A stretch of 64,000 nucleotides of DNA from Ignatzschineria sp. F8392. GTDB lineage: Bacteria; Pseudomonadota; Gammaproteobacteria; Cardiobacteriales; Wohlfahrtiimonadaceae. The notes below the pieces were generated by a model that was not told where the DNA came from, searched no databases, and saw nothing but the letters and a program-made list of their open reading frames with translations. Positions 19,101-27,578 of the stretch are shown here, one piece after another (position 1 is the first letter of the stretch; every line of letters begins with the position of its first letter). The position numbers were made by a program, and so were the translations under genes. Location: the NCBI RefSeq assembly GCF_002252045.1, contig NZ_NEFF01000004.1:62001-126000 (forward strand), read 5' to 3'.

Positions 19101-19470
19101 TTTTGCTACTTTTATTCGAGAGAACAGAGAGATCCTAAATATTTTTATTCGTGTATGCAAAACATACAAGATAGATCCTCAATTAGAAATTCTTTCGAGA
19201 CTGATAGATAGACTTAGAAAAAATATAAATGAACTATTTGATCATCTAGATATAAAACAAGAAACATTTGCACAACTATTCCCCTTATTTTGTAATGATA
19301 GTCTTACACCTACATGGGATCTAGAGACTCAAATGAAGTTTAAAGAAAAATTTCCAACATTACTGAGTGGATTATTAGATTCAACTGATAGTTTTAAAAC
19401 ATTATTTAGCAAAAGATTTTATAAAACATTTTTAGTTGGAGAGAATAAAAATAGTCTGTCTCGTTACTAG
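16189..19470 (+). CDS. HerA/FtsK-superfamily ATPase with Ser/Thr-rich linker
   Basis: 1093 residues from the ATG at 16189 (an in-frame TTG lies 15 bp upstream but has no ribosome site; GAGAG precedes the ATG). Three parts: an N-terminal domain of ~200 residues with no recognised fold; a low-complexity linker (about 205-386) of Ser, Thr, Gly, Lys, Asn and Glu with recurring SKGGGKSS, SSSWNK and TSESSSKS phrases; and an ATPase with Walker A FVTGVTGSGKTTTCMN (about 583), Walker B MTLIEEAHRLLSKPEPG (about 815) and a following EVRKYGECLIIADQIPNKL segment, typical of HerA/VirB4-like DNA or protein pumps. The C-terminal ~150 residues are helical. First gene of the cluster. Confidence 0.8.
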   Translation: MSDLMTSFSKELITNINIDKQHIQFEELDISPESLKNYFSFYLVKEISEGKSDEYRMSMANVIANLYQSDSTFIYILSGTKEGINLYIGVASEQNNSIDRYILKNAFEGNFIGSQLQPIFQDDQEFLSLIDRSKHVGIVTGIPSIDENNESEDDFQGIERLAKTLVDTEWQLIIVAESGTENEIRNILNELYQFSTDLSTYVKVSSQNSTNTGWNDSKTKGTSNSKTSGTSSTTTTGKTEGSTESKGGGKSSSTSKNESSGKNEGSSESKGGGSSNSKNDSTSKAKTKSVNENHGEKRSTGDSSVDTRTWGTSDSTSSSWNKTKNIGVNSSISSGVTTGESSSWNKGTSESSSKSEASGSSESLTEGSNESITTGKSGGGSQSKTFETVNKRIERLHQHITEYQIPRYTQGLSKGMFKTAIYVSAPNLEVYQRLSGSVKSIFQGSEGTLSPLQITKLEFQDIVPLHNLFSLKEIFYETEESDNTITSALIHGTTINRENSITGATWLNIQELSLVAGLPAEELPGLKLRKSVSFAVNTDNHKDKDNSLPLGNLIQDGRILDRNPLTLLKSDLNKHLFVTGVTGSGKTTTCMNILLGSGFPFMVVEPAKTEYRALYEIDQDIQYYSLGREDLTTFRLNPFELISPEQNLTGHVSMLKSTITAVFPMEASMPFIVEQAIMKAYENKGWDIVSSTNFFVDDPWKSEENVWPTFSDMIGELEGVIKSAGMGQEFEEKYLGSLVSRLSALTQGIKGTMINTIHSMNFDQLLDQKVVIELEELKDEEDKAFFMALILGRVAETMKYRHRKEYNFKHMTLIEEAHRLLSKPEPGTDGSKAMGVEMFANLLAEVRKYGECLIIADQIPNKLISDVIKNTNIKIIHRLFAADDRDTIGDAIGLNRDQKDFLPLLKPGETIVYSGGWHAPVRAQIKQLANTTGQEIQEAEIANKGKQQLWDQRFSLFPQLSEAGAFSDPDTFATFIRENREILNIFIRVCKTYKIDPQLEILSRLIDRLRKNINELFDHLDIKQETFAQLFPLFCNDSLTPTWDLETQMKFKEKFPTLLSGLLDSTDSFKTLFSKRFYKTFLVGENKNSLSRY

Positions 19471-19507
19471 TTTTTTAATATTTATATTGTTTAATAAAGG
19501 AGTATTT

Positions 19508-20170
19508 ATGGGATTTTGGTCATCAATAGGCTCAGCAATATCATCAGCTTTTTCAGCTTGTTGTTCTGTTGTTAGTAATGCCATAAGCGGTCTTAGTAAT
19601 TTTGCTACTAAGTTTGGGCCAGCAATTTTGGGTGGATTAAGTAAAATTAATCCAATTATAAATATTGTATCAGCTTTAGTTGGTATCTTTAAACCTAACG
19701 AAAATACAGAAGAGATGGGGGATAGAGCTATACAAGCAGGTAGAGCAGGTATCCAAATGGAAAATTATGAAAAGTATGAGGAGTATTTACAAGCGATTCG
19801 TGATTTCGATTTGGATCCTGATATCAGTATCTCTATTCCTGAAGAGGAGAAACAATTGGCGGGAATCGGGGTTGCTTGTCGAGGAATAGAGGATAAATTT
19901 GATTTACCTGAAGGAACAGGTGGTGCATTAGCTGTTTTATCAGGATTAAATCCAAAGTATTTTAATAGTGATCGAATTGTTAATTATTTAAAAAGTGGTG
20001 AAGCTAAAAGTTTTATTGATTATTTCGATAAAGATAAATTACAGCCAGCAGCAGCGGAAAAAACTGTTGAAAAAATGATCACTATTGAGAAAGAATTTGG
20101 CAATACCAAAAGTGAGGATTCTATTTTTGACGAAATTGAAACTGTCAAAGATAACTTGTACCGTAATTAA
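19508..20170 (+). CDS. Unknown 220-residue protein with hydrophobic N-terminus (possible membrane effector)
   Basis: The open frame could begin at 19436, overlapping the ATPase gene, but the ATG at 19508 has a strong AAAGGAG site and is the likely start. Residues 1-60 are rich in Gly, Ser, Ala and Ile (GFWSSIGSAISSAF, KINPIINIVSALVGIF), able to form amphipathic or membrane helices, followed by an acidic soluble helical part. No cleavable signal is evident. I recognise no family. Its position directly after the ATPase and its membrane-seeking N-terminus make a pore-forming or membrane-anchoring role possible; that is a guess. Confidence 0.7.
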   Translation: MGFWSSIGSAISSAFSACCSVVSNAISGLSNFATKFGPAILGGLSKINPIINIVSALVGIFKPNENTEEMGDRAIQAGRAGIQMENYEKYEEYLQAIRDFDLDPDISISIPEEEKQLAGIGVACRGIEDKFDLPEGTGGALAVLSGLNPKYFNSDRIVNYLKSGEAKSFIDYFDKDKLQPAAAEKTVEKMITIEKEFGNTKSEDSIFDEIETVKDNLYRN

Positions 20171-20212
20171 TTTCATATTGATACTTTATAACCATCAAAG
20201 TAGAGGTTTGTT

Positions 20213-21043
20213 TTGAAAGAACGCTGTGTATTTATCCTATTAAATGGTGAAGTAACTGTATATCACCAAATTAATCTCCAATCTAAATGGATGAATTTAC
20301 TGATATCCGGTGAGCGCATTGATATTGTTAAAACACCATTTGATTTAAATGAAGTTATTGAACGAATAAATGATGATTTAAATCGTGAGCATAAACTTGA
20401 AAATATAGAGATAATTGTTCTCTATGCAAATTCGGATATTAAGTTACTTAAATCGATTTCTAGTCATTTAGATTATTTAAACTGCAGAAAGTGGCAAATT
20501 CTATGTTGGGAACCTTTATTTCATAGGGCTAATTTAATTCAAGCAGAATTGAGTAATAAGCCTCTTGAGAATATGGGGTGGTTAACCGATGTTTTTCTTC
20601 CTCTTCTAAATAACTTATTAGGAATACAAGAAACGACATTACAAGAGTCTGAAAAAAAAGCCAAAATAGCTCATGAAGAGACAGTGGAGACATTACGCCA
20701 AGAACGGCAAATTTTAGAGTTGGAAAAAGCAAGATTAGAACAACAATTACAAACAATGTTCTTACCGGACATAGAGAACCTCATTGTTTATCTTCCTATC
20801 ATTTATCATAATTTTTGGACGCATGTAAAACCATCTGATCTGGCTCTATTAGCAGGCAATTGTACCATTCCTGATATTCAAACTCCTTACCCAGAACCAG
20901 ATGCTAATACGATATCTATTATGAAAAAACGTTTACAAAATTTACGTTTTGAAGAACAAGACAAGCTAAGAAAATTTTGTTTAGATCTTGAATATCCTAA
21001 TTTGAAAGTTCGTTCAGAAATGCGTTTTTTTCTTAATTCTTAA
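20213..21043 (+). CDS. Coiled-coil protein, unknown
   Basis: 276 residues from a TTG start supported by AGAGG eight bases upstream; no ATG lies close by. The N-terminal ~140 residues look like an alpha/beta domain (ERCVFILLNGEVTVYHQ, IEIIVLYANSDIKLLKS, KWQILCWEPLF). A coiled coil follows at about 145-185 (EKKAKIAHEETVETLRQERQ), then a helical tail. Small gaps on both sides (42 and 19 bp) place it in the cluster's transcript. Probably a scaffold or adaptor; function unknown. Confidence 0.75.
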   Translation: MKERCVFILLNGEVTVYHQINLQSKWMNLLISGERIDIVKTPFDLNEVIERINDDLNREHKLENIEIIVLYANSDIKLLKSISSHLDYLNCRKWQILCWEPLFHRANLIQAELSNKPLENMGWLTDVFLPLLNNLLGIQETTLQESEKKAKIAHEETVETLRQERQILELEKARLEQQLQTMFLPDIENLIVYLPIIYHNFWTHVKPSDLALLAGNCTIPDIQTPYPEPDANTISIMKKRLQNLRFEEQDKLRKFCLDLEYPNLKVRSEMRFFLNS

Positions 21044-21062
21044 TATAATAAAGGTAAATGCA

Positions 21063-22091
21063 ATGGTAAAAGATCATTCTGAAGATACTCAAAATAATAA
21101 TTCCGTAGAGCCCATCCCCATTAATCAGAAATTAGATTCTATTATCGATTTATTGAAAATAATTGCTGCTAATGGATTATCTAGTATGGGGAAAGATCAG
21201 CCACCATCTATTGATTCCTCTTATTCACAAGATGAGAAAGGATACCGGAGCTTAAGGACTTTTTTTAAGTTAGACAAACAACTTATTAATTCTCAAGATC
21301 AAACCAAAATTATTCAATTGGAAGACACAATTACTCAACTTAAATCTGATTACAAAATAAAAGAATCAGAACAACAAAACATCATTGCTGAATTAGAACA
21401 TAACATTAGAAAATTACAACAAGATTATGCAGTAGAAAGAGAACGGTTATATACAGAACACGAGAATATTTTACAAAAATATAAACAAAAAAATCAAAAT
21501 CTTGAGTCTGATATTTTTATTAAAAGTAAATATATCGATGAATTAAAAGAAAATTATAATGATTTGTTAAATAAGAAAAATAACTTATTAAAAATAAATA
21601 CCGATCTTTATAATAAAATAAAAAATCTTAATAAGGCTTTAGAAAACTCATATCAGTTACCTGGAATACAGACAACGATAGATAATTTCAAATCAGTATT
21701 TAACGATCCAGATTTAATGAATATTTTTGCTTTAGATGGTAAGGATAATCAGACAGGAATTGAGTTGATTCGTTTTATTGCGAAAGCAGCACAATGGAAT
21801 GACGTACAGAAAGTATGGGATCATTTAGCAAAGAAATGTAAAAGTGAAAATAGAGAAGCTACTTCTGTTGAAATTTCATTATTAAAAGAAATTGTTAAAA
21901 TTCATAATCTTATTTATCGAGATAAAAGTGCCACGTTATATATTGCTAGTCGAGGAGATCGCTACGATTATAAACAGATGCAGCGAGGGAATAATGCTTC
22001 ATCAGGCGATACTGTTACAGAAATATGGTTACCAGGATTAAAAAACCCAGCTCAAGGAGTTGAAAAGCCAGTATTAGTAAATACTGATTAG
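21063..22091 (+). CDS. Long coiled-coil protein, possible GrpE-like partner of the Hsp70s
   Basis: 342 residues. A disordered acidic start is followed by ~120 residues of coiled coil (about 80-200, rich in Lys, Glu, Asn, Leu), then a ~145-residue globular end. The end contains GDTVTEIWLPGLKNP and VEKPVLVNT, preceded by DRYDYKQMQRG. A long helix plus a C-terminal beta part with a V-x-E-v-x-x-P-G phrase recalls the architecture of GrpE, and the next two genes encode Hsp70-like ATPases. This resemblance is weak and needs a profile search. AAAGG lies eight bases before the ATG. Confidence 0.7.
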   Translation: MVKDHSEDTQNNNSVEPIPINQKLDSIIDLLKIIAANGLSSMGKDQPPSIDSSYSQDEKGYRSLRTFFKLDKQLINSQDQTKIIQLEDTITQLKSDYKIKESEQQNIIAELEHNIRKLQQDYAVERERLYTEHENILQKYKQKNQNLESDIFIKSKYIDELKENYNDLLNKKNNLLKINTDLYNKIKNLNKALENSYQLPGIQTTIDNFKSVFNDPDLMNIFALDGKDNQTGIELIRFIAKAAQWNDVQKVWDHLAKKCKSENREATSVEISLLKEIVKIHNLIYRDKSATLYIASRGDRYDYKQMQRGNNASSGDTVTEIWLPGLKNPAQGVEKPVLVNTD

Positions 22092-22103
22092 TAAGGTTTA
22101 AAA

Positions 22104-24803
22104 ATGAAAAATAATAGTAACGCAAATAATCTATATAGAAAATTATCAAATTTAGATTATTTAAAAAAATCGATTTTACAGCTTTTAAAATCTGAACCAC
22201 TTTGGTACGTCCAAGATCAAAAGTTTATTTTAGATACTCAAAATCTATTGTTATGGAAAAATAACTCTGATGGCATGATTGAATATAAAGAAGTTAACCA
22301 TTATTTAACAGAGTTTCGTAACCTATCCTATCCTTTTGGCTACGATTTCGGGTGGACGATTCCTAACATTGAGCAATTACAAGCTCTAGCTGTAAAAATA
22401 CAGAATGAATCTAGCTTTAATGGTAAATATTTCTTGTGGAATAAACGTTATTGGATTATCGGACACCCTTACAGATGTATAGATTTAGCCAAAGGGAAAG
22501 ATGATGAAGAAAGAACTAATGGTCATCTTGTCTTTGTTAATAATTCTATCGCACAGAATTTGGCAAATTTTATAGAACAAATTATTAACTTTGATATAAC
22601 TCTTACCTCCGTTAAAAATGAAAATTTCAATCTCCTTGATTATATGAAAAATCCTAATATTATAGATTTATATCAAAATTTAGATTATAACCGTTGCCGA
22701 CTACCTCAAATTGAAACAATACAATTTACAGATCCACATAAAGGTGTATGGGAATTAAACGGAATTGATCTGGAAATTCTAAGAGAGCAAGGAGTCAGAG
22801 CGAGAGATCCTCACAAAGATTTACGTCTAGAATCCAATATAGCCATAGATTTTGGTACGAGTAGTACAGTTGTCGCATATGAAGATATTAATGGTAGGCC
22901 TTTGTTATTGCGAATAGGGGTTGATGACTTTTATGAAGCTGTTACTCCAGAGCATTATGAAAACCCAACAATTTTAGAATTTTTAGATCTTAATTCTTTA
23001 TTAGAGCATTGGAATGAAATAGCTCAACAACCTCTTGTCAGTTGGGGGGAAGTCCGCTGTTCCCACGAGGCTCTTCATAATTTGCGTAATAATGATAGTG
23101 ATCCGGAAATTGTTGCAAGTATTTTAAATAAACTTAAGCAGTGGGCATTGCGAGAGGCAAAAGATGAGCCCATTCGTATTACTGATCAAATCAATGAGTT
23201 TGAATATCAATTATCCTCTTTATCACCCAAAAATCCTGTTAAAGGGAAGCCTTTAGAAGTAAATCATGATGATCCTTTGGATCCTATTGAACTTTATGCG
23301 TGGTTTTTGGGCCTTAATATTAACTGGAGACAACGAGGGTTGTTTCTCAAATATTATATGACTTTTCCTGTCTCTTATCCTAAAGAGGTTAAGGAGAAAA
23401 TTTTAGCTTCTTTTAGACGTGGATTACTACGAAGTCTTCCTGCCGCGCTAATTGAAGATCAAGATATTATGGATCAATTTCTTGTAGAAGAGAGAGGTTC
23501 TGAACCCGCAGCCTATGTAGCTTCTTCTATCAAGGCACATAATGTGTCAGCCACAGATGAAGGCACAGCGTATGCTGTATTTGATTTTGGTGGTGGAACG
23601 ACCGATTTTGATTATGGATATTATCGTTGGTCTACAGATGATGAATATGATCAATATGGGATTGAGGAGGTTTTTGAACATTTTGGTGCGAATGGTGATA
23701 ATTTCTTAGGTGGAGAAAATCTACTTGAGAATATGGCTTATATTGTATTCAAACATAATATCGATCTCTGCAGACAACATAAAATTGCTTTTACTAAGCC
23801 TCTAGATGCAGATTCTTTTGCTGGATCTGAAATGCTGATCGATAAAACTCAAGCAGCTAGAACTAATACATTAATCTTAACCTCCAAACTTCGCCCCTTT
23901 TGGGAGCAAGGTATTATTAATAACACAGGGGTCGAGAGTATCACATTAATTAATCGATTAGGTGAAAAGGTAACTTGTGAGCTTACCCTTCCTATAGATG
24001 AGTTAACTTCTTATTTAAATCAAAGAATACTTCAAGGACTCCGTAATTTTTTTGCCGCAATGAAAGAAGCTTTTCAAGAGAGATCAGCAAATCTTATTCA
24101 TATTTTATTAGCAGGGAACTCCTCTAAATCAGAACGTGTACAAGCATTATTTGAAGCAGTTATTCATCCGACTCAAGAAGACGAGAATTTATTAGAAGAA
24201 GATAAAACAACAATAGAGTATCAAGATCTCATTGATGAATATCTTGATGATGCCGATATCCAAGCTTGTGCACAGTTACTACCGTCTATTTTTCAAAATA
24301 GTATCCCAGAATTTGAAATTCATAGACCACTAGAAGCGGATCTAGCAGACTCTTCAATACCTACAGCCAAAACAGGTGTGGCGCTAGGCATTTTAAGATT
24401 ATGTCCGGGATCTGGGGTAGAAGTGATTAATCATACGGTAGAAGAGAGTGAAGGAGAGGCCCCATTCCCATATTATGTAGGCCGTGCTCGCAGAGGGAAA
24501 TTCCAGGTGATGATCAACCGAAATACGCCTTATAACAAATGGTATGAATTAGGTGTTGTACCTAAAGAAGGAATTTTCAATTTTCTATTTACTCAATCGA
24601 ATTTAGCGTTAGGAGATCAATTAGAAGTCGGTCATTCGGAACTCTATCCTCGTCGAGTCACATTTCCAGCTAGTTATGCAGGACAGAAAGTTTATGCCTC
24701 TGCCATTACACCTACTACCTTAGTGGTTGGTTGTAGTGATGTAGAGGGAAATATTTCAGAAAAATATTTAAATACAACTATTGAAGTATCGCTATTAAAT
24801 TGA
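22104..24803 (+). CDS. Hsp70/actin-fold ATPase, paralogue 1
   Basis: 899 residues. The N-terminal ~245 residues are a separate unknown domain ending in NRCRLPQIETIQFTDPHKG. The actin/Hsp70 nucleotide-binding core follows: phosphate-1 motif IAIDFGTSSTVVAYED (about 248), phosphate-2 AVFDFGGGTTDFDYG (about 491), adenosine motif IHILLAGNSSKS (about 665). The insert between phosphate motifs is longer than in DnaK, with the distinctive phrase VRCSHEALHNLRNNDSDP. The end (about 760-899) is beta-rich and is not a recognisable DnaK substrate domain. It is 15 bp from its paralogue. Likely an ATP-driven remodeller or sensor in a complex with the second copy. Confidence 0.85.
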   Translation: MKNNSNANNLYRKLSNLDYLKKSILQLLKSEPLWYVQDQKFILDTQNLLLWKNNSDGMIEYKEVNHYLTEFRNLSYPFGYDFGWTIPNIEQLQALAVKIQNESSFNGKYFLWNKRYWIIGHPYRCIDLAKGKDDEERTNGHLVFVNNSIAQNLANFIEQIINFDITLTSVKNENFNLLDYMKNPNIIDLYQNLDYNRCRLPQIETIQFTDPHKGVWELNGIDLEILREQGVRARDPHKDLRLESNIAIDFGTSSTVVAYEDINGRPLLLRIGVDDFYEAVTPEHYENPTILEFLDLNSLLEHWNEIAQQPLVSWGEVRCSHEALHNLRNNDSDPEIVASILNKLKQWALREAKDEPIRITDQINEFEYQLSSLSPKNPVKGKPLEVNHDDPLDPIELYAWFLGLNINWRQRGLFLKYYMTFPVSYPKEVKEKILASFRRGLLRSLPAALIEDQDIMDQFLVEERGSEPAAYVASSIKAHNVSATDEGTAYAVFDFGGGTTDFDYGYYRWSTDDEYDQYGIEEVFEHFGANGDNFLGGENLLENMAYIVFKHNIDLCRQHKIAFTKPLDADSFAGSEMLIDKTQAARTNTLILTSKLRPFWEQGIINNTGVESITLINRLGEKVTCELTLPIDELTSYLNQRILQGLRNFFAAMKEAFQERSANLIHILLAGNSSKSERVQALFEAVIHPTQEDENLLEEDKTTIEYQDLIDEYLDDADIQACAQLLPSIFQNSIPEFEIHRPLEADLADSSIPTAKTGVALGILRLCPGSGVEVINHTVEESEGEAPFPYYVGRARRGKFQVMINRNTPYNKWYELGVVPKEGIFNFLFTQSNLALGDQLEVGHSELYPRRVTFPASYAGQKVYASAITPTTLVVGCSDVEGNISEKYLNTTIEVSLLN

Positions 24804-24818
24804 TATCAAAGGAATCTT

Positions 24819-27542
24819 ATGAGCAGTTACGCAAACAACTTATATAAATACTTATCAAGCATATATTTAGAATCAATAAATTCAAATGATACAAATAAAA
24901 CTTCTAATATAGATGATGCAATAAGATTTTGGTGGGTAAAAAAAGAGAATCAGAAATTTTTGTTAGATCTAATAAAAAGAGATATCTGGTACCTTCCCGT
25001 TACTTTATCAAGAATTAAACCAGAGAATGTACCTGCGTTAAAACATAAATTAATAAAAAAAATTTGCAATAACAATTTCGATTGGAAAATCCCCGGACTA
25101 CTTCTACTTCAAGATCTTGTTAAAGATATCAATGCAGAAAAAAAAGATATAAATAATAAGTTATTATTAGGGAAAAGCATTTGGTTAACAATTAATTCGA
25201 CTGAAAAAATTGTCTGTTCTAACTTAAATAATAACTTATCACATCAAATATTTACTTCAGGACATTTGATTCTATTTGATGGCGAAGTTGCTAAAAAAAA
25301 TCTTAATCAATTAATTGACCAATTACAAAAAGAAGGTTACGAATTTTCACCATATAATAATTCTGGTCATAGTATAAAAAACGTATTACAAATTTTCTTA
25401 GAAAATCAGACAAAATATCCATGTACAAATTTAAATATTATCAAAACATATAAAAATTTAGATTACAACCGCTGTCGCCTTCCTATTATTGAAAAAGTCA
25501 ACTTTACTGATCCTAATAAAGGACTTTGGGAATTTAATGGATTAGATCAAGATTTACTACAGAAAGAAGGGCTTATTGCCCGAGATCCGCTCAAAGATGT
25601 TGAACGATGGAAAGGGCGTTGTATAGGTATAGACTTTGGTACAAGTAGTACAGTGGTTGCATATGATGATATCAATGGACATCATAAACTGTTGCGTATT
25701 GGTGTTGATGATTATTATGAGAAGGTATTACCGGAACATTATGAGAATCCAACTATTTTGGAATTTTTAGATATCCAGAAAATGCTTGAATATTGGCAAT
25801 CTGAGGCGCAACAACCTTTTGTAAGTTGGAATGAGGTTCGCTGTTCCCATGAAGCATTACACAATTTACGTAATAATGATAGTGATCCTCAAATTGTAGC
25901 AAGTATTATGACTACGCTAAAACAGTGGGCATTACGAGAAAATAATGATGATCCGATTCGAATTAGAGATCAACGAGAGGGATTTGAATATCGCTTAAGT
26001 CACTTAACGCAGCGAAATCCTGTAAGAGGGGAATTACTTAAAGTTAATGAAGAGGATCCTTTTGATCCGATTGAACTCTATGCTTGGTTCTTGGGTCTCA
26101 ATATTAACTGGCGTAATCGCGGTATTTTCTTAAAATATTACATGACATTCCCTGTATCCTATCCTAATGATGTAAAAGAGAAAATTTTATCTTCTTTCCG
26201 TCGGGGATTAATGCGCAGTTTACCGGCGGCTTTAGTTGAGCATCAAGATGTTATGGCAGAGTTTCTAGTAGAGGAGCGTGGTTCTGAACCTGCAGCTTAT
26301 GTTGCAGCTGCAATGCCGGCTTATAATATTGAACCTACGGAGGAAGGTATACCTTATGCTGTTTTCGATTTTGGCGGTGGGACGACAGACTTTGATTTTG
26401 GGATATATCGTCTTTCAACGGATGAGGAATATGATACTCAAGCGATAGAGGAAGTGTTTGAACACTTTGAAGCCTCAGGAGATAATTTCTTAGGTGGAGA
26501 AAACCTACTCGAAAATATGGCTTACATTGTTTTTAAACATAATTTAGATCTCTGTCGTAGTAAGAAGATCTCTTTTACCAAACCATTAGATGCCAAAACA
26601 TTTCCGGGTTCTGAGATGTTGATTGATGATACTCAATCCGCACATACGAATACATTAATTTTAATCTCTAAATTACGTCCAATGTGGGAACAAAACCAAG
26701 TCAGTAATACCGGCGTTGAATCTATCACATTGATTGATAGAGAAGGGGAGAGAGTAACTTGTGAATTGATAATTCCGGTAGAAGAGTTAAATCAGTATCT
26801 TATTCATCGTATTTATCAAGGTATTCAAAGCTTTTTTGTTGCCATGAAAAAAGCTTTTCAAGATAAAAATATTACTAAAATTCATCTTTTATTAGCTGGA
26901 AATTCTACTAAATCACCACTAGTACAAGATCTATTTTCAGTAATGACTGGAAGTACTGATTTGAGTGCTGTTGATAATCGTATTCAAGAAATGGAAATTA
27001 ATTTTGAACAACTACAACATTTACTACCTAAGAATGAATTAGAATTTATTATTCATAAGCCCTTAGAAGCTGATCAATTTGATGAAGCTCAGCCAACTGC
27101 GAAAACTGGTGTTGCACTAGGTATTTTACGTCTTTCCCCAGGATCTGGTGTAAAAGCTATTAATCATACAGTTACGGAAAGTGGTGGAGAAGCGCCTTTT
27201 GCTTACTATGTAGGTCGTAGTCGTCGTAGAAAATTTGAAGTTCTCATTGAGCGTAATGCACCATATAAAGAATGGCAGGAATTAAGTGTTGTACCAGAAG
27301 GCGGTATCTTCTATCTCTATTTCACTCAGTCAACCTTAGCGCATGGTAATGAAATGGCTATCGGTAATTCCGAGCTCTACAATTTACCGATCTCATTCCC
27401 AGCAAATTGTGTTGGCGAGAAGATATATGCAATGCCGAAGACACCAAATTCTATTTGTATTGGTTGTAGTAGTCAGGAACAAGATGATATTTCTGAACAT
27501 AATCTCAATGGATTGCAAGAAGTATCTTTACTAAATTTGTAA
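24819..27542 (+). CDS. Hsp70/actin-fold ATPase, paralogue 2
   Basis: 907 residues, a tandem duplicate of the preceding gene. The ATPase core and C-terminal region are strongly similar (phosphate-1 IGIDFGTSSTVVAYDD about 270, phosphate-2 AVFDFGGGTTDFDFG about 512, adenosine IHLLLAGNSTKS about 687). The N-terminal ~230 residues have largely diverged apart from the joint NRCRLPIIEKVNFTDPNKG. All nucleotide-binding motifs look intact in both, so both are probably active. A divergent N-domain on a shared core suggests a heteromeric pair that recognises two different partners. AAAGGAA precedes the ATG. Confidence 0.85.
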   Translation: MSSYANNLYKYLSSIYLESINSNDTNKTSNIDDAIRFWWVKKENQKFLLDLIKRDIWYLPVTLSRIKPENVPALKHKLIKKICNNNFDWKIPGLLLLQDLVKDINAEKKDINNKLLLGKSIWLTINSTEKIVCSNLNNNLSHQIFTSGHLILFDGEVAKKNLNQLIDQLQKEGYEFSPYNNSGHSIKNVLQIFLENQTKYPCTNLNIIKTYKNLDYNRCRLPIIEKVNFTDPNKGLWEFNGLDQDLLQKEGLIARDPLKDVERWKGRCIGIDFGTSSTVVAYDDINGHHKLLRIGVDDYYEKVLPEHYENPTILEFLDIQKMLEYWQSEAQQPFVSWNEVRCSHEALHNLRNNDSDPQIVASIMTTLKQWALRENNDDPIRIRDQREGFEYRLSHLTQRNPVRGELLKVNEEDPFDPIELYAWFLGLNINWRNRGIFLKYYMTFPVSYPNDVKEKILSSFRRGLMRSLPAALVEHQDVMAEFLVEERGSEPAAYVAAAMPAYNIEPTEEGIPYAVFDFGGGTTDFDFGIYRLSTDEEYDTQAIEEVFEHFEASGDNFLGGENLLENMAYIVFKHNLDLCRSKKISFTKPLDAKTFPGSEMLIDDTQSAHTNTLILISKLRPMWEQNQVSNTGVESITLIDREGERVTCELIIPVEELNQYLIHRIYQGIQSFFVAMKKAFQDKNITKIHLLLAGNSTKSPLVQDLFSVMTGSTDLSAVDNRIQEMEINFEQLQHLLPKNELEFIIHKPLEADQFDEAQPTAKTGVALGILRLSPGSGVKAINHTVTESGGEAPFAYYVGRSRRRKFEVLIERNAPYKEWQELSVVPEGGIFYLYFTQSTLAHGNEMAIGNSELYNLPISFPANCVGEKIYAMPKTPNSICIGCSSQEQDDISEHNLNGLQEVSLLNL

Positions 27543-27578
27543 TAATCATATTATAGATAATGAGAGCAATGAAAATTT

